From Henningerozyma blattae CBS 6284 (Eukaryota; Ascomycota; Saccharomycetes; Saccharomycetales; Saccharomycetaceae): DNA of 64,000 bases. The notes beneath the pieces are model-generated. The model was not told the DNA's origin and searched no databases. It saw nothing but the letters and a program-made list of their open reading frames with translations. Each line of letters begins with the position of its first letter. Positions within the stretch are counted from its first letter, which is position 1. Below are positions 1 through 11,589 of this stretch, piece by piece. Where the stretch lies: contig NC_020186.1 in the NCBI RefSeq assembly GCF_000315915.1, positions 2,386,909-2,450,908 of the forward strand, in the 5' to 3' direction. The position numbers were made by a program, and so were the translations under genes.

Positions 1-688
1 ATAATTCAGATATTTCATCGCATAATTTCTTATTTTGGAGTTCTAATTCTTGAGTTTTTTGCTTATCCTCAAGTATATGATTATCATTTGTCGCAGGTGC
101 TGATTGTATTTCCAATTCCAGAGATTTTATTTTTACTTCATAAGACTTTTTCAATTCTTTATTTTTTTCATCTGATGACGTAACTTTATCTTCTAATTCT
201 TTAATTTTCTCAAGCAAATCTTCTATTTGCTTAGCAGAATCATTTTCAGATGTAGCCTTTTCTTCGGCAGTATCAATTTCAGACGTGGTTGATCCAATTG
301 AATTTTTCATTCTTTTCTCATTTTCTGAATTTAAACTAGTTAGTCTTTTAATCTCTTCGTTATACATTGATGTTTTTGCATCTAAATTTTGAAAAAACGA
401 AGTTAAAGATTCAGCATCATCTAGACTGGAAATAGGCGTATTCTCAGTAATGATTTTTTCCATTTGAATAAATTTCTCACTTTTCATTTTTTCATTCTTG
501 TAAGCAGATAAAAGTAATGGGTATTTCTGTTCATATTTTTCAAACTTCCGTAATTTATCTTGAACTTCTTTTGGTAGGCCACTGTTATCATCTGGGACTG
601 GCTCTCCCGGTGAACTTATATCATCAGCTAAACCTTTACTTAGCTCATCTGTTAGATTTTTGCTAAATTGGCTGATTTGCTTGAACAT
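1..688 (-). CDS. IMH1: Golgin Imh1, N-terminal part (runs off the left edge)
   Basis: This is the N-terminal 229 codons of a coiled-coil golgin; the gene continues beyond position 1. The start is the ATG whose complement ends at 688, giving MFKQISQFSKNLTDELSKG, very close to the start of S. cerevisiae Imh1. A second block, LRKFEKYEQKYPLLLSAYKN, is also characteristic of that protein. After about residue 100 the sequence becomes Glu/Lys-rich with heptad-like spacing, as expected of a long coiled coil. Imh1 is a peripheral trans-Golgi tether recruited through a C-terminal GRIP domain by the GTPase Arl1; that domain lies outside the window. The downstream neighbour CDC25 on the same strand matches the S. 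cerevisiae order YLR309C-YLR310C, which supports the call. Confidence 0.93.
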   Translation of the reverse strand, partial: MFKQISQFSKNLTDELSKGLADDISSPGEPVPDDNSGLPKEVQDKLRKFEKYEQKYPLLLSAYKNEKMKSEKFIQMEKIITENTPISSLDDAESLTSFFQNLDAKTSMYNEEIKRLTSLNSENEKRMKNSIGSTTSEIDTAEEKATSENDSAKQIEDLLEKIKELEDKVTSSDEKNKELKKSYEVKIKSLELEIQSAPATNDNHILEDKQKTQELELQNKKLCDEISEL

Positions 689-1454
689 ATTAATATGAGG
701 TTTTTGTAATGTCTCCCTTCTTAAATTATCCTTTTTATTATGGGGAGTCGGTTAATCTTATTATTACGTCTAAATAAACAACAATAATGGGAAAATATAT
801 TTAAAACTAATACTAAAATATTAACACAGAATATAATGGATTGAACAATAATATTTCTCTATACACTGTTATTGTTGTGAATTTTACAATCTTCAATCCT
901 ATCTTTTTTTTTATTTTTTATAATATCTATCCTAACAGAACTAATTTCCTGGAGAAATATGGCATTTTCTAAAGCACTATTTATTACCCGGGGTTTGAAG
1001 TATGATAGCGCCGTTTTAAAAAGGGAGTATGTATAGATTACATCAGATACAAAACAAGATGTAAAAACAAACAAACATAAATATTTATTAAATTGTTGAA
1101 GTTGTACTGAAATGTGGTAATCATATACATACATACAAAAATAAATATGCACTGAATATTTTTGAAATTTATTTACGACGCATAGGAATCTAACCAGCAG
1201 AGAACCATATGAACGTATGTGTATTTATAGGAAGTACATGGTAATCAATACATATGTATTCAATTTATAACATCATAATGACATTTAAATATAAATACCA
1301 TTTTCTTATTGCACTAACATAGAAAACAAAGAATCAAGGTAAATTTAAGTGGAATGAAGTCAGATCAATATTCAATAAAATAAGAAAAAGAGTAGTTTAA
1401 AGCCATAAAATTATTTTAAAATACAGATTACAAGTAAGCAGAAATGGTATTAAA
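689..1454. other. Intergenic region between CDC25 3' end and IMH1 promoter
   Basis: AT-rich spacer of about 770 bp holding the 3' region of CDC25 and the promoter of IMH1. I see no convincing gene, tRNA or repeat. The open frame on the minus strand at 859-1152 has no homology I recognise and no clear promoter. Confidence 0.6.
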
Positions 1455-4400
1455 TTACCAAAAGAGTTTAGAAGATTGTTTCTTCCTTGAAAATTTTAAT
1501 AGTGAGGCATGCTTTTCTGTATTTCTTTCACCAGCTACATTTTCGATATTTGTAGTTTCATTTCTTGGCTCAACAGACAATGATAATTCATATTGCTTAT
1601 CAATATGGGGAACGTCTGTTAATGATGATTCAATAAAGGCATTAACATCAGGTACAGACTTTAATCTATATTTAACTTTTTTAAATGTGTTAATTTTTTC
1701 AAGAATATCAAAAATTCTTGCTCTCTTGCCAAAATTGATTGTATCTTGTGTTCCCTTCAAGATATCTGAATTACCAGTTGCTGTAAAAGTCAAATCAGAA
1801 AGAAATACACCAAAAAATGGAACACATGCTACATCATTCACAGATCTTATCATATCACGGTATACTATGAAATTTCTCTTGGAATCCATCAAACTGTTTA
1901 ATGCTCTAAGTGAGTTTTTAGTTTCTTCAGGTACGAGAGCCCACGATTTCTTTAATCGATAAATTGGAGAAGAATATAAAGCAGATACAATAGCTGTCAT
2001 TGACGAAAAATTATTTAATAATTTACAATGATAAGCAACACTAATAAAATATTGGATCATATTAGCTCTTTTTTTTTCACTGGAATTACTGACAATCGAA
2101 TATGATACAAAATTTGTTAAATTATTAGCACTAGTAATAAAATGAGTAATATTCATAGAACCACCAAAATCAACCGTTTTGGATCCCCAAACTCTGTCCA
2201 AACATTCGTTTGGGCCTATTCTTAAATATAATTCTTGTTGCATTATTGTCAGTTCTGTTGCATATACTATTGGTGTAATATCAAAATGTTTATTATCAGA
2301 AGCTCTAACATTGATGCAATTAGCATTTACTAGAGTAGCCATTTTTGAAAAGTCATGGTCATTCTTTGTAAAATTAGCAGTAACTTTATTCTTTTTATTA
2401 GTATTTTCATTGGCATCAACACTTTCAAATTTTTTAGACATCTTAGAGTTAGAGGACGATGAGGATGAAGAAATGGTTGTTTTGTTGTCATCATTTGAAG
2501 TTTGCTGAAGAGGTGATTTTGTTTTGGAGATACTAATAGAATCTTCACCATCATTGTCCTTGGATGAATCAAGGAATTGTGAACTTGAAACAATATAGTT
2601 TACTATTTTATATAACTCTGCTGAACCTTCAATTCCTTCATTTTTAGCTAAGACAGCAAAACTTAGTATTGCATTTAGACATGGATCGTAATAAGTTGAA
2701 GACCAATATCTGGTAAAAAATATTCTCATGATATTTACAACTGAATATTTGATTGGGCTTAATTTTCGTGATACCCAGATATTATATTCATCATAACTTA
2801 ACCCTTCTGGTGGATATAAATTATATCTGTAAATTAATGCATAAAGGAAATTTTTGGTGGTAAACATACTTCGAAAAGTAGTCAAAAAAATTTGATTAAA
2901 TCTGATGTCCGAAAACTTGTGATTTGTTAAATATTCAATCAATGATTCTCTTGAGCCACCCTTAATTCTTCCTTTATTATCAAATACTAATTCATGTTCA
3001 TGGTCATTTTTCAAATACCATGGCTCATCTGCATCTGCTAAACTGTAGTTGATCATATTTCGAGACATTTCTAATTGCTTATAATTCAATTCCTCTTCTT
3101 CATGTGGTACCATATCTCCAGATCTTTTAATGTTTGGGAAGAAATCACGATCTTCATCTTGCTCATCATCCATTGAGTACCATTTAGTATCAGTTTCATC
3201 TTTTAATAGCAGTAAAATCAATTCATTTTTCATCATTCTGGCTGCATAGTTAAGAAGATTTTGCTTTGATTCAATTAACTGTTCAACATAAACGCATGCT
3301 ATGTTTGAAATCTCTGCATATTCTTCACAAGCTCTCCTTAGCTCATCGGATGTATTTAAGAAATTAATACCATTAATTTCAACATCTTGACTGACTAGAG
3401 TTTTGTATATATTAACAGCTGAAGTATCGAAAACTTCATTTGTACGGTTAGAATTTAATTTAGAATACGATGGCTCATAGAAATTGACTGGGCTATTTGT
3501 TTTCATTGCATTAAAAACAAATGGATCATCTAATGTAGAGTTCTGAGCACACATTATTAATTTGATGACTATATCATGGAAGACTTGTTTCACATCGAAG
3601 AAATCGGTCAAAAGTGATGATATCGAGTTCAGTGAATGTCTTAAAAACTCTTCAGTTTCATCATCAATTTGAATATAATTGTTATCGACACCTATAAAAT
3701 TATGTTCATTTGAATTTTTTAAACCATCCTTCTCTGTATTACTTTCATTTTCCTCCTCCATATCATCTAATTCTAAATTTTCATTTTCATTTTCATTAAC
3801 ATTATCGTCATTATGAGAATGATGATGCTTATTGTGATTGTGAGGATGCTGTGAATGATGATGATGATGATGATGATGGTGATAATTTTGTGTTGAGATT
3901 TGATGACGGCTACCCGAGGATTTATTGGAACTACTACTATCGTAATCTTCTTGAATATCTTGACCAAGAAATTCATCTGCATCAGTGAATTCTTGCAATT
4001 TTTTATTTGATTGCCTATACCTCTCATCTAAACTTAAGCGTTTGAATGGTATTCTTGATCTTACGTTACGTTGCTTTTTATTGGAAAAATTTAATTTGTT
4101 TTGTTTCTGTCTATTCTTTTGACCAGTTTGATTTGAATGAAATGCAGTAGAAGAAGAAGAAGATGCTGTCGATGTGGCTACTGAGGGCTTCCTTTGGCTA
4201 GTGTTTGCATTCCATAGATTATCATTTTTAATCAAATTAGTCAAATTAATGAATGTTGAAAGGTTTAGATTTTCAATGACCTCCAAGATCGAAATATTAG
4301 CGTTAAATTCATCATATGCTTTCAAATTAATTTCTAAATCTCGTTTTCTTGATTTGGGAGCGTCTATAACATTAATATGCTCACCATAGGCTCCATAAAC

Positions 4401-7094
4401 TTTATCATTTATTTGAGAAGCCCTTTTACGAATAATTTGCAAAGTATCATTATTTAATGGAAATAATTCTTTTACTTTACTATTTGTTGTAGTAACCGAA
4501 TTACTAGTAGTGTTTCCATCTTTATTATCCCTGTCTTTGATAGTGTCAGATATTCGTGCATCTAAGTTTGAAATATTCGGATTATCACTACTTAATGAAG
4601 AAGATGAATGAGAAGGTCTCATTGGATTTAGACTAGAATTATTATTGCTGCTTGGCTGTTGAAACTTAATATCCGAATAGCTATCCCCAGATCTTTTTAA
4701 ATTTCTCGTTCTGAGGGGATTTATAGTATTAGTAGTAGTGCTAGAAGGCGGAGTTGGTGGAAGATGAGATGTAGTATTTGAAGCAACATGTGATAGTAAA
4801 GCTTCTGAAGTTAAAGGCCTTTCATGAGTATTTAAATCTTCATTCTCGTTTTCAACTAAGATATTTTGAGTATTATCTGATGTAGATGCATTTAGCTTGT
4901 CATTATAAGAATAGTGGAATGGATTATTCCAACTTCCACCATTAAATGAATTTTTAAGAAATCTTGGAAATAGTTGTGGTAAAGAAGTTGAATAAGATTG
5001 AATTGAGTTTCTTAATATTTGATGTAAAATATTAATAATTTTTATAAAACTTTTGAAATCTTCTTGAATTATCAGTACTAACGAATCTGGTTCAATATCT
5101 TTAAAACTATTTATATCTGCACAGTCTAATCTTTTTGTTACCAATGTAAAATATAGTGAAGTGTTGATCGAAATTTTTGATAATACAACCATGATTTGCT
5201 TCAAGAGAATTTTAATATTATTATGGATAACGCTTTGCTTTCTTGAAGTTGATAATTGTTGTTTCGTATCTTTTATATTTTGATTAGAAATAGAGTTTCT
5301 TGGTGTCTCTACAATTGTATTAGCATCATCTGCATCATCAAAATGATTATGATTATGATTATCATTATTTTTCGATGACATTTCATCAGATATTATGCCA
5401 GTATCAAGATTTGAATTTTGTTTAGAATCATTTTTTGGTGATAAATTTATATTTATATTTGGATTTGAATCAAGTAAAGATGGCATATGATGTTGAGACT
5501 TTGATAAATCAAAAAGTGTATTTGAATTTGAGTCATCATTATGTAGTTGAACATTTGGTGAAATTATATTTTGACTATGACAATGATGATGCCTTGAAGT
5601 AGTTATGAGTAAATGATATGCTAATTGTGTATAAGTACAATAAGAAATTGTTAAATCGAAAAATTTATTAAAATTTTGAGAATCATTTTCAGAAAATGAT
5701 TCATGCGATAATTTTAAATATTTTAAAACAATTTCTCTTAATTGGGACCAATTTTGTAAATCATTTGGATGATTATAAAATTCTTGGCTATTTGTAGAAT
5801 AATGTTGTAATGATGTAATGGGTAATGAAGATGAATTTGAATTTAAAGATGGAGAAAGGTGGTTTTTATTGTTATTTAAATTTGCAGTTGTTGGTTTTAC
5901 TGCATTTGGTAAATGGGAATATTTATTTGAAAAGGGAGTTGATGTAATATTATTATTATTATTATTATTATTGTTATTATTTGAGTATAAAGCTGACGAA
6001 TTAATCAATCTTGGAGATAATGAAGTTAATTGTTGCGTTTGATTTTGAGTCTGTAGATGTTCTTGTTCTTTTATAGTTGTAGGAGTATTATAGTTGCCCG
6101 TAGATGGTATTGAATTTGTTGAATGTGATTTTTTAGGTAAAATATCAGGTATTGGTTGTTCAATGTTATTCAATGTCACAGGATTTGTGGGAGGTGTATT
6201 GTTAAAGATTGGTGTTGTGTTCAATTGTAAATCTAATAATGGTAACGTATCTACATATAAATCCAAAAGTTTATTGTAATAAATGATTTTCTCTTTATCA
6301 TTTTTAACAGGCAATGGAATCCAAATTAATTTTTGAATATCTTTTGTGTTGAAATTTCTTTTGAATAATAAAATTTTCAATTCATTTAATGAAAGTACAG
6401 AAACAGATGGAGTAGTATTACCTGCTTTTTTATTGCTATTTGAAGTAGTAGTATTTTGCACTGCAAGTAAAGAAGAAGAAGAAGAAGAATGTATTGATGG
6501 AGTTCTAGAGACATTTGCAGATGGAGTTCTTGATGTGTTTGCAGATGGTGCATTTGAAATTGAAGGAGTAACTATACTATTGTTATTACTTAAATGTGAT
6601 GAGAGATTAACATTTGAAGAAGTAGAATTTCTTTGAGATGAGAATGGAGAAGTAACTGAATCTCTTTTACTGGAAGTCATTGCTGAAGTTGGTGGTAATG
6701 GATAAATGTTTCCTATACTTCTTTGTCGTTTTGATTGAGTTTGAATGTTGCCAGAAGAATTATTTGTATTTGATAAATATCGATAATAAATCCTTTTTGA
6801 ACAACAAAAGTTATGGGGGAACCAGCCTCTTCTAACTTTTGTCTTATTGACCAATTCTTCGGAGATGTGAAGGTCTTTACCAGTTGTGGAACCATCTTTG
6901 GAAATATCTACTATAACACCATCCCACCAACCGTTTGAATTTTTTTGCAATACATATATGATATCACCTTGATTCAAAGTTAACAAGTTTTGATATTTAT
7001 GTGATGAATGATTGGATTCATTGCTTATCAATAGATTAGGAGTATATGGATAGATAGCCACCACAGTATCAATTGGACGGACTGGGATGTCCAT
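1455..7094 (-). CDS. CDC25: Ras guanine nucleotide exchange factor Cdc25
   Basis: A 1879-residue protein that loads GTP onto Ras1/Ras2 at the membrane and so activates adenylate cyclase and the cAMP/PKA pathway. Domains in order: an SH3 domain at about residues 8-100 (AIYPYTP, then GWWDGVIVD); a very long low-complexity middle; a RasGEF N-terminal (REM) domain at about 1370-1485 (GGSRESLIEYLTNHKFSDI); and the catalytic CDC25 homology domain at about 1600-1850, including CVPFFGVFLSDLTF and a final VPHIDKQYELSLSVEPR. S. cerevisiae Cdc25 has 1589 residues; the excess here is Asn/Ser/Thr/His-rich insert, with a His tract near 3853-3888 and an Asn tract near 5947-5981. S. cerevisiae keeps two copies of this gene (CDC25, SDC25), so orthology to either is possible; the IMH1 neighbour favours CDC25. 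Confidence 0.96.
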   Translation of the reverse strand: MDIPVRPIDTVVAIYPYTPNLLISNESNHSSHKYQNLLTLNQGDIIYVLQKNSNGWWDGVIVDISKDGSTTGKDLHISEELVNKTKVRRGWFPHNFCCSKRIYYRYLSNTNNSSGNIQTQSKRQRSIGNIYPLPPTSAMTSSKRDSVTSPFSSQRNSTSSNVNLSSHLSNNNSIVTPSISNAPSANTSRTPSANVSRTPSIHSSSSSSLLAVQNTTTSNSNKKAGNTTPSVSVLSLNELKILLFKRNFNTKDIQKLIWIPLPVKNDKEKIIYYNKLLDLYVDTLPLLDLQLNTTPIFNNTPPTNPVTLNNIEQPIPDILPKKSHSTNSIPSTGNYNTPTTIKEQEHLQTQNQTQQLTSLSPRLINSSALYSNNNNNNNNNNNITSTPFSNKYSHLPNAVKPTTANLNNNKNHLSPSLNSNSSSLPITSLQHYSTNSQEFYNHPNDLQNWSQLREIVLKYLKLSHESFSENDSQNFNKFFDLTISYCTYTQLAYHLLITTSRHHHCHSQNIISPNVQLHNDDSNSNTLFDLSKSQHHMPSLLDSNPNININLSPKNDSKQNSNLDTGIISDEMSSKNNDNHNHNHFDDADDANTIVETPRNSISNQNIKDTKQQLSTSRKQSVIHNNIKILLKQIMVVLSKISINTSLYFTLVTKRLDCADINSFKDIEPDSLVLIIQEDFKSFIKIINILHQILRNSIQSYSTSLPQLFPRFLKNSFNGGSWNNPFHYSYNDKLNASTSDNTQNILVENENEDLNTHERPLTSEALLSHVASNTTSHLPPTPPSSTTTNTINPLRTRNLKRSGDSYSDIKFQQPSSNNNSSLNPMRPSHSSSSLSSDNPNISNLDARISDTIKDRDNKDGNTTSNSVTTTNSKVKELFPLNNDTLQIIRKRASQINDKVYGAYGEHINVIDAPKSRKRDLEINLKAYDEFNANISILEVIENLNLSTFINLTNLIKNDNLWNANTSQRKPSVATSTASSSSSTAFHSNQTGQKNRQKQNKLNFSNKKQRNVRSRIPFKRLSLDERYRQSNKKLQEFTDADEFLGQDIQEDYDSSSSNKSSGSRHQISTQNYHHHHHHHHHSQHPHNHNKHHHSHNDDNVNENENENLELDDMEEENESNTEKDGLKNSNEHNFIGVDNNYIQIDDETEEFLRHSLNSISSLLTDFFDVKQVFHDIVIKLIMCAQNSTLDDPFVFNAMKTNSPVNFYEPSYSKLNSNRTNEVFDTSAVNIYKTLVSQDVEINGINFLNTSDELRRACEEYAEISNIACVYVEQLIESKQNLLNYAARMMKNELILLLLKDETDTKWYSMDDEQDEDRDFFPNIKRSGDMVPHEEEELNYKQLEMSRNMINYSLADADEPWYLKNDHEHELVFDNKGRIKGGSRESLIEYLTNHKFSDIRFNQIFLTTFRSMFTTKNFLYALIYRYNLYPPEGLSYDEYNIWVSRKLSPIKYSVVNIMRIFFTRYWSSTYYDPCLNAILSFAVLAKNEGIEGSAELYKIVNYIVSSSQFLDSSKDNDGEDSISISKTKSPLQQTSNDDNKTTISSSSSSSNSKMSKKFESVDANENTNKKNKVTANFTKNDHDFSKMATLVNANCINVRASDNKHFDITPIVYATELTIMQQELYLRIGPNECLDRVWGSKTVDFGGSMNITHFITSANNLTNFVSYSIVSNSSEKKRANMIQYFISVAYHCKLLNNFSSMTAIVSALYSSPIYRLKKSWALVPEETKNSLRALNSLMDSKRNFIVYRDMIRSVNDVACVPFFGVFLSDLTFTATGNSDILKGTQDTINFGKRARIFDILEKINTFKKVKYRLKSVPDVNAFIESSLTDVPHIDKQYELSLSVEPRNETTNIENVAGERNTEKHASLLKFSRKKQSSKLFW

Positions 7095-7284
7095 TTAGAA
7101 TGAAATAAGATGTGAAAGGGGAGGGGAGTATTGATAATGTTTGGTAGTTTATGTGATTATTTGAAATTATATTTTTCTTAGATTTTAATTTTTCTATTAT
7201 TTTTTTTTTTTTTTTAAAGCTGATTGATCTAAAGAAATCTGCAAGGAGGTATAAAATAAGAATATTGAAATAAATCAAATAACA

Positions 7285-7315
<31 letters not shown>

Positions 7316-9538
7316 CCAAATTAAACACTTGGAGGGAATATAATACAAATTGTCTTTATTCTCTGTTCTTAGTATTCTAACTACCTTTTTTTTACTTAAA
7401 AAAAAATATTTCTTTTTTTTAATTTTTTTTTTTTTCCTAATTTGTTCTTTGGTATTAGAATATTATTATTATCAATATAAATTTCGCTTGTCTTTCTTTT
7501 TTTTTTTTTTTTCTTAATAGATTTTTAAATGGTATGAAAAAAAAAAAAAAATTTTAAAAAAAAAAGGAATAGATATATGTAAAGGGAATATATAAATATA
7601 AAGGGAATATACGGATGTAAAAGGAAGAGATCAACCGAAGGGGAATAAATCAATTAATAGAGGAATGGAATGGCGCAAAATGAAAATGAAACGTTGAATA
7701 TTCATTTATATATATATACATACAAATACAAGCACATCAAGCACATCCGAAGACTTAAATTTATAGATAGGGTAAAAAAAAGTATGATTTGCCAACATTA
7801 AATATTAGGGATGAAATAAGTGGGATTTGTAGTATAAATCAATCTATAATTATGCATAGTTCTCTATAAATAGCTTAGACTTATCTAGTTGTATGACAAC
7901 AAAGCACAAGTCACATATAGTAAAAAAAAAATCAAGCATGTAATAAGATAAGCAAATAAGCATAAATCAAAAGTACAATATAATATGAAACTATTGCGTA
8001 ATCAGACAATCAATTAAGGGAGTGGGTGGTTATTATACAAATGGATCTGAGAGGGTGAGTTTTATAAACAACTAGGCAATTACTTACTAGCTATTAGCTA
8101 AGACTCTTTTTCATTTCTAATTTTTTTCTAGAATATTTTTGGGTTGATACGAATAACATATGATAAGGATGATAAATTCTATTGCTAGTCTAGAGAGGTA
8201 TTTCTATGGATCAAGATGGTATCGATTCCATGACCAAACACAGTTTTCAATACAAGATGGTATCTAATCAGGGGAAGACCGTTAAGTTGAAGGTTATGTG
8301 TGAATGCATGCATGACTCAAGATATCTTGATAGATTCTAATAAAAAAAAAGATGTAAAGGGATGAGCCTTTGAACAGGGAAACTGACCCTCCTTACAGGG
8401 TACATAATGTTTCCTTGTTGACTACTTTGCCAATTATCCTTGTCGTATAATAATAATGACTTTGTATTTTTCCATATAAATTTTTTTGACTGAATGACTA
8501 GTCATGATGTTCTCACACCATGTTTCCAGAATTACGCTAGCACAAAGTTTGTTGGCCGATGTGCCTACGGGGTGTTCTGAGCCGAGCCGCGGGTTCCCGA
8601 AACAGATAGGGGTACAGTTACATTAACCATATTTGGAAACTTCTCCGAACAGTTAACTTTTTTGGGAAAAAGATTCAGAAGGGAAATTCTTGCATGTGAA
8701 AGTCCGGGTAAATTGCGGAGTGAGATTTCAAAGTGGAAAGGGAAGATGAAAATATTCAATAATACGATTAATATCAAAATAAAAAAAACAAAAAAACAAG
8801 TTATATATATATATACATCTGAGTCGATTGTAACGTTGTAGAAAAGACGAATTAAAATTATTGTACATTAGGCTTGCATGCGTGTTTGCATGCGTGCATG
8901 CATTGTTTCTTTTTTTTTTTTTTTTTTTTTTTGTAGTGAGTGAAGACTGCGTGTTGATTTGTGGGAGATGACAAATAGTGGAAAAAAAAAAAATAATAGA
9001 AATACAAGTCTTTTCCATTCATAAGTTTTTCTTGTTTTATCTGAACTTTGATATCAACTCTTTCTGGTCATAAGCTTTTGCATCGATTATTTCGAGATTG
9101 CAATTTCCTGTGGTCTTGTCTTATTACTTTCATACTAAAATTGTATTTTTCTTTATTATTTTTAAAGTTCGAATATTGTTATATTGTATTACAAGAAGAT
9201 ACGAAATAGAAGTATTAATGCATTATATTATTGACACGAATATGTGAAGTTGAATTATCAATTCTTGCCCTTCACAATTTACCCTAGCTAATGCTTTTTA
9301 TATTATTATTATCCCGTTCATCCGAGAAGCCTAAAAATTTTTTAAAGATGCGTAATTTTCCATAAACTCATTCAATACGATGGCGTTTATAATTTTTCAT
9401 TTCGCAAATTTAATATAAGAAGAAATTCAAAAAAAATAAAAAAAGAAAAAAGAAAAGCTGAAAACTAAAATTGAAAGTTCCATAAAGAAAAAGAACACTT
9501 TCCTCATTGACATCATAGAATCATCCATCACATTAGCA
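7095..9538. other. Divergent promoter region CDC25 / DPS1
   Basis: A 2.4 kb divergent intergenic region, long for a compact yeast genome. From 7190 to 7570 there are several poly-T and poly-A tracts, likely nucleosome-depleted. A Reb1-like site CCGGGTAA lies at 8704-8711, and alternating GCATGC/GTGCATGC sequence lies at about 8875-8902. The stretch 8160-8600 is less AT-rich than the rest and contains a short ACCCT/AGGGT hairpin near 8385-8401; I could not match it to any known snoRNA or snRNA. No coding region is supported. Confidence 0.5.
8704..8711 (+). promoter_or_regulatory. Reb1-like site
   Basis: The octamer CCGGGTAA contains CGGGTAA, the reverse complement of the core Reb1 site TTACCCG. 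It lies about 830 bp upstream of DPS1 in an otherwise AT-rich divergent promoter region. Reb1 is a general regulatory factor that sets nucleosome-free regions. A single short site could occur by chance. Confidence 0.4.
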
Positions 9539-11233
9539 ATGTCTGAAGAAGTTAAAGCTGCACCAGAAGCTGCTGCTGCACCTGCTGCTGCACCTGCCAC
9601 TGCACCTGCCGCTACCGCTACTCAACCAATTCTTGGTGAAGACGGTCAACCATTATCTAAAAAAGCTTTAAAGAAATTAGCCAAAGAACAAGAAAAGCAA
9701 AGAAAAAAGGAAGAAAGAGCAGCTCAATTACAAAAGGAAAAGGAAGAAAAGGAAGCCAGAGATGCTGCCAACGACACCGCCAAGGAAAACTACGGCAAAT
9801 TGCCATTGATTCAATCTACTGAAAGAACTGGTGTTGTTAGAATCAAATTCCATAACTTGACTGAAGAAGATAATAACAAAGAGGTTGTGTTTAGAGCCAG
9901 AGTGCATAACAAGAGACAACAAGGTGCCACTTTAACTTTCTTAACTCTAAGACAACAAAACGAATTGATTCAAGCCTTGGTTAAAAGTAATTCGGAAGGA
10001 ACAGTTTCCAAACAAATGGTTAAATGGAGTAGTAATTTGAATTTGGAAAGTATTGTTCTTGTGGAAGGTGTTGTTAAGAAAGTCGAAGAACCAATTAAAT
10101 CAGCGACTGTTCAAAACATGGAAATCCATATCAAAAAGATCAAGACCATTTCCGAAACACCTGAAAACTTGCCAATCTTGTTGGAAGATTGTTCGAGATC
10201 TGAATTGGAAGCTGAAAAAGCCGGTTTGCCAGTTGTCAATTTGGACACAAGATTAGATTCTAGAGTGATTGATTTAAGAACAGTGACCAACCAAGCCATT
10301 TTCAAGATTCAAAGTGGTGTTTGTGAATTATTCCGTGAATTTTTAAGAAAGAAGGATTTCACCGAGGTTCATACACCAAAATTACTTGGTGCACCAAGTG
10401 AAGGTGGTGCCAGTGTGTTTGAAGTTTCATATTTCAAGACAAAGGCATATTTGGCACAATCACCACAATTCCATAAACAACAATTGATGATTGCTGATTT
10501 CGAAAGAGTGTTTGAAATTGCACCAGTGTTCCGTGCAGAAAACTCCAACACGCACCGTCATATGACAGAATTCACCGGGTTGGATTTGGAAATGAATTTC
10601 GAAGAACATTACCACGAAGTTATGGACATGTTGGGAGAATTGTTTATATATATCTTTTCTCAATTGGAAACACGTTATAAAAAGGAGATTGAGATTGTTA
10701 GAAGACAATATCCTGTGGAAGAATTCAAATTGCCCAAAGATGGTAAGATGGTTAGGATTGAATACAAAGAAGCCATCTCTATGTTGCAAGAAGCCGGTAA
10801 AGATGTTGGAGCATACGATGATTTATCTACCGAAAATGAAAAATTCTTGGGTAAATTGGTCCGTGCCAAATATGATACCGACTTCTACATGTTGGATAAA
10901 TTCCCATTGGAAATCCGTCCATTCTATACGATGCCGGATGCTCAAAATGGCAAATATTCGAATTCTTATGATTTCTTCATGAGAGGTGAAGAGATTTTGT
11001 CAGGTGCTCAAAGAATCCATGATTATGAATTATTGTTGAAGAGAATGGAAGCACATGGGTTGAACCCTGAAGATCCAGGGTTGAAGGATTACTGTGATGG
11101 GTTTAAATACGGGTGTGCTCCACATGCAGGTGGTGGTATTGGTTTGGAAAGAGTTGTTATGTTTTATTTGGATTTGAAAAACATTAGAAGAGCTTCGTTA
11201 TTCCCTCGTGACCCAAGAAGATTGAGACCATGA
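9539..11233 (+). CDS. DPS1: Cytosolic aspartyl-tRNA synthetase
   Basis: A 564-residue class IIb aminoacyl-tRNA synthetase that charges tRNA-Asp in the cytosol. The N-terminus is an Ala/Pro-rich stretch followed by a Lys/Glu-rich extension (about residues 30-85) that in this family binds tRNA. The OB-fold anticodon-binding domain follows ([20 protein letters not shown]). The catalytic core carries motif 2 ([15 protein letters not shown], about residue 331) and motif 3 ([14 protein letters not shown], about residue 529), ending in [10 protein letters not shown]. Identity to S. cerevisiae Dps1 is high throughout ([27 protein letters not shown]). It is not the asparaginyl enzyme, which lacks this exact extension. 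The order DPS1-COX19-KNS1 matches YLL018C, YLL018C-A, YLL019C. Confidence 0.97.
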   Translation: MSEEVKAAPEAAAAPAAAPATAPAATATQPILGEDGQPLSKKALKKLAKEQEKQRKKEERAAQLQKEKEEKEARDAANDTAKENYGKLPLIQSTERTGVVRIKFHNLTEEDNNKEVVFRARVHNKRQQGATLTFLTLRQQNELIQALVKSNSEGTVSKQMVKWSSNLNLESIVLVEGVVKKVEEPIKSATVQNMEIHIKKIKTISETPENLPILLEDCSRSELEAEKAGLPVVNLDTRLDSRVIDLRTVTNQAIFKIQSGVCELFREFLRKKDFTEVHTPKLLGAPSEGGASVFEVSYFKTKAYLAQSPQFHKQQLMIADFERVFEIAPVFRAENSNTHRHMTEFTGLDLEMNFEEHYHEVMDMLGELFIYIFSQLETRYKKEIEIVRRQYPVEEFKLPKDGKMVRIEYKEAISMLQEAGKDVGAYDDLSTENEKFLGKLVRAKYDTDFYMLDKFPLEIRPFYTMPDAQNGKYSNSYDFFMRGEEILSGAQRIHDYELLLKRMEAHGLNPEDPGLKDYCDGFKYGCAPHAGGGIGLERVVMFYLDLKNIRRASLFPRDPRRLRP

Positions 11234-11589
11234 AGAACTTTGCTTGTACGGATTTATATAGTCTATTTTTGTTTAATCTTAATAATTTTGTAAAACGAAA
11301 CGTTTATCACTACTACAAGGTGTAGCCGCCGAGACAAACGGGGAAGAGCCATGCATGCTTGCGCCTCGAGGCAAGGGAGAATTTTGCAGATGAAACAACA
11401 AACAAGAAAAAAAGAAACGGTGCAATGCGAGTTGCGCAGTGGGGGGAAAAAAAGAAACGCGGAGACGCGAAGTTGCATAAGCATTCTCGAGTATAAAAGA
11501 GTCAAGAGCAAAGGGCAAAACAATCACAACAATTTGCTGTAACAAATAAGACCAACCTAAAAACAAAAAAACAAAAATAAAATAAAATA
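11234..11589. other. Intergenic region DPS1 3' / candidate gene promoter
   Basis: It contains GC-rich short motifs: GTAGCCGCCGAG near 11324 and a GCCTCGAGGC palindrome near 11361. A TATA box (TATAAAAG, 11492-11499) follows, then an A-rich leader running into the ATG at 11590. The layout is that of a yeast promoter firing to the right. Confidence 0.55.
11492..11499 (+). promoter_or_regulatory. TATA box
   Basis: TATAAAAG lies 91-98 bp upstream of the ATG at 11590, followed by an A/C-rich leader without an intervening ATG. Spacing and leader composition match other promoters in this window (metallothionein-like gene, PDC). It is the main reason for considering the following frame as a possible gene. 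Confidence 0.5.

Noticed and set aside
8160..8600. Possible snoRNA or snRNA in the CDC25/DPS1 spacer
   Set aside because: A small hairpin and an ACA-like triplet exist, but no complete box set or match to a known yeast RNA can be shown.
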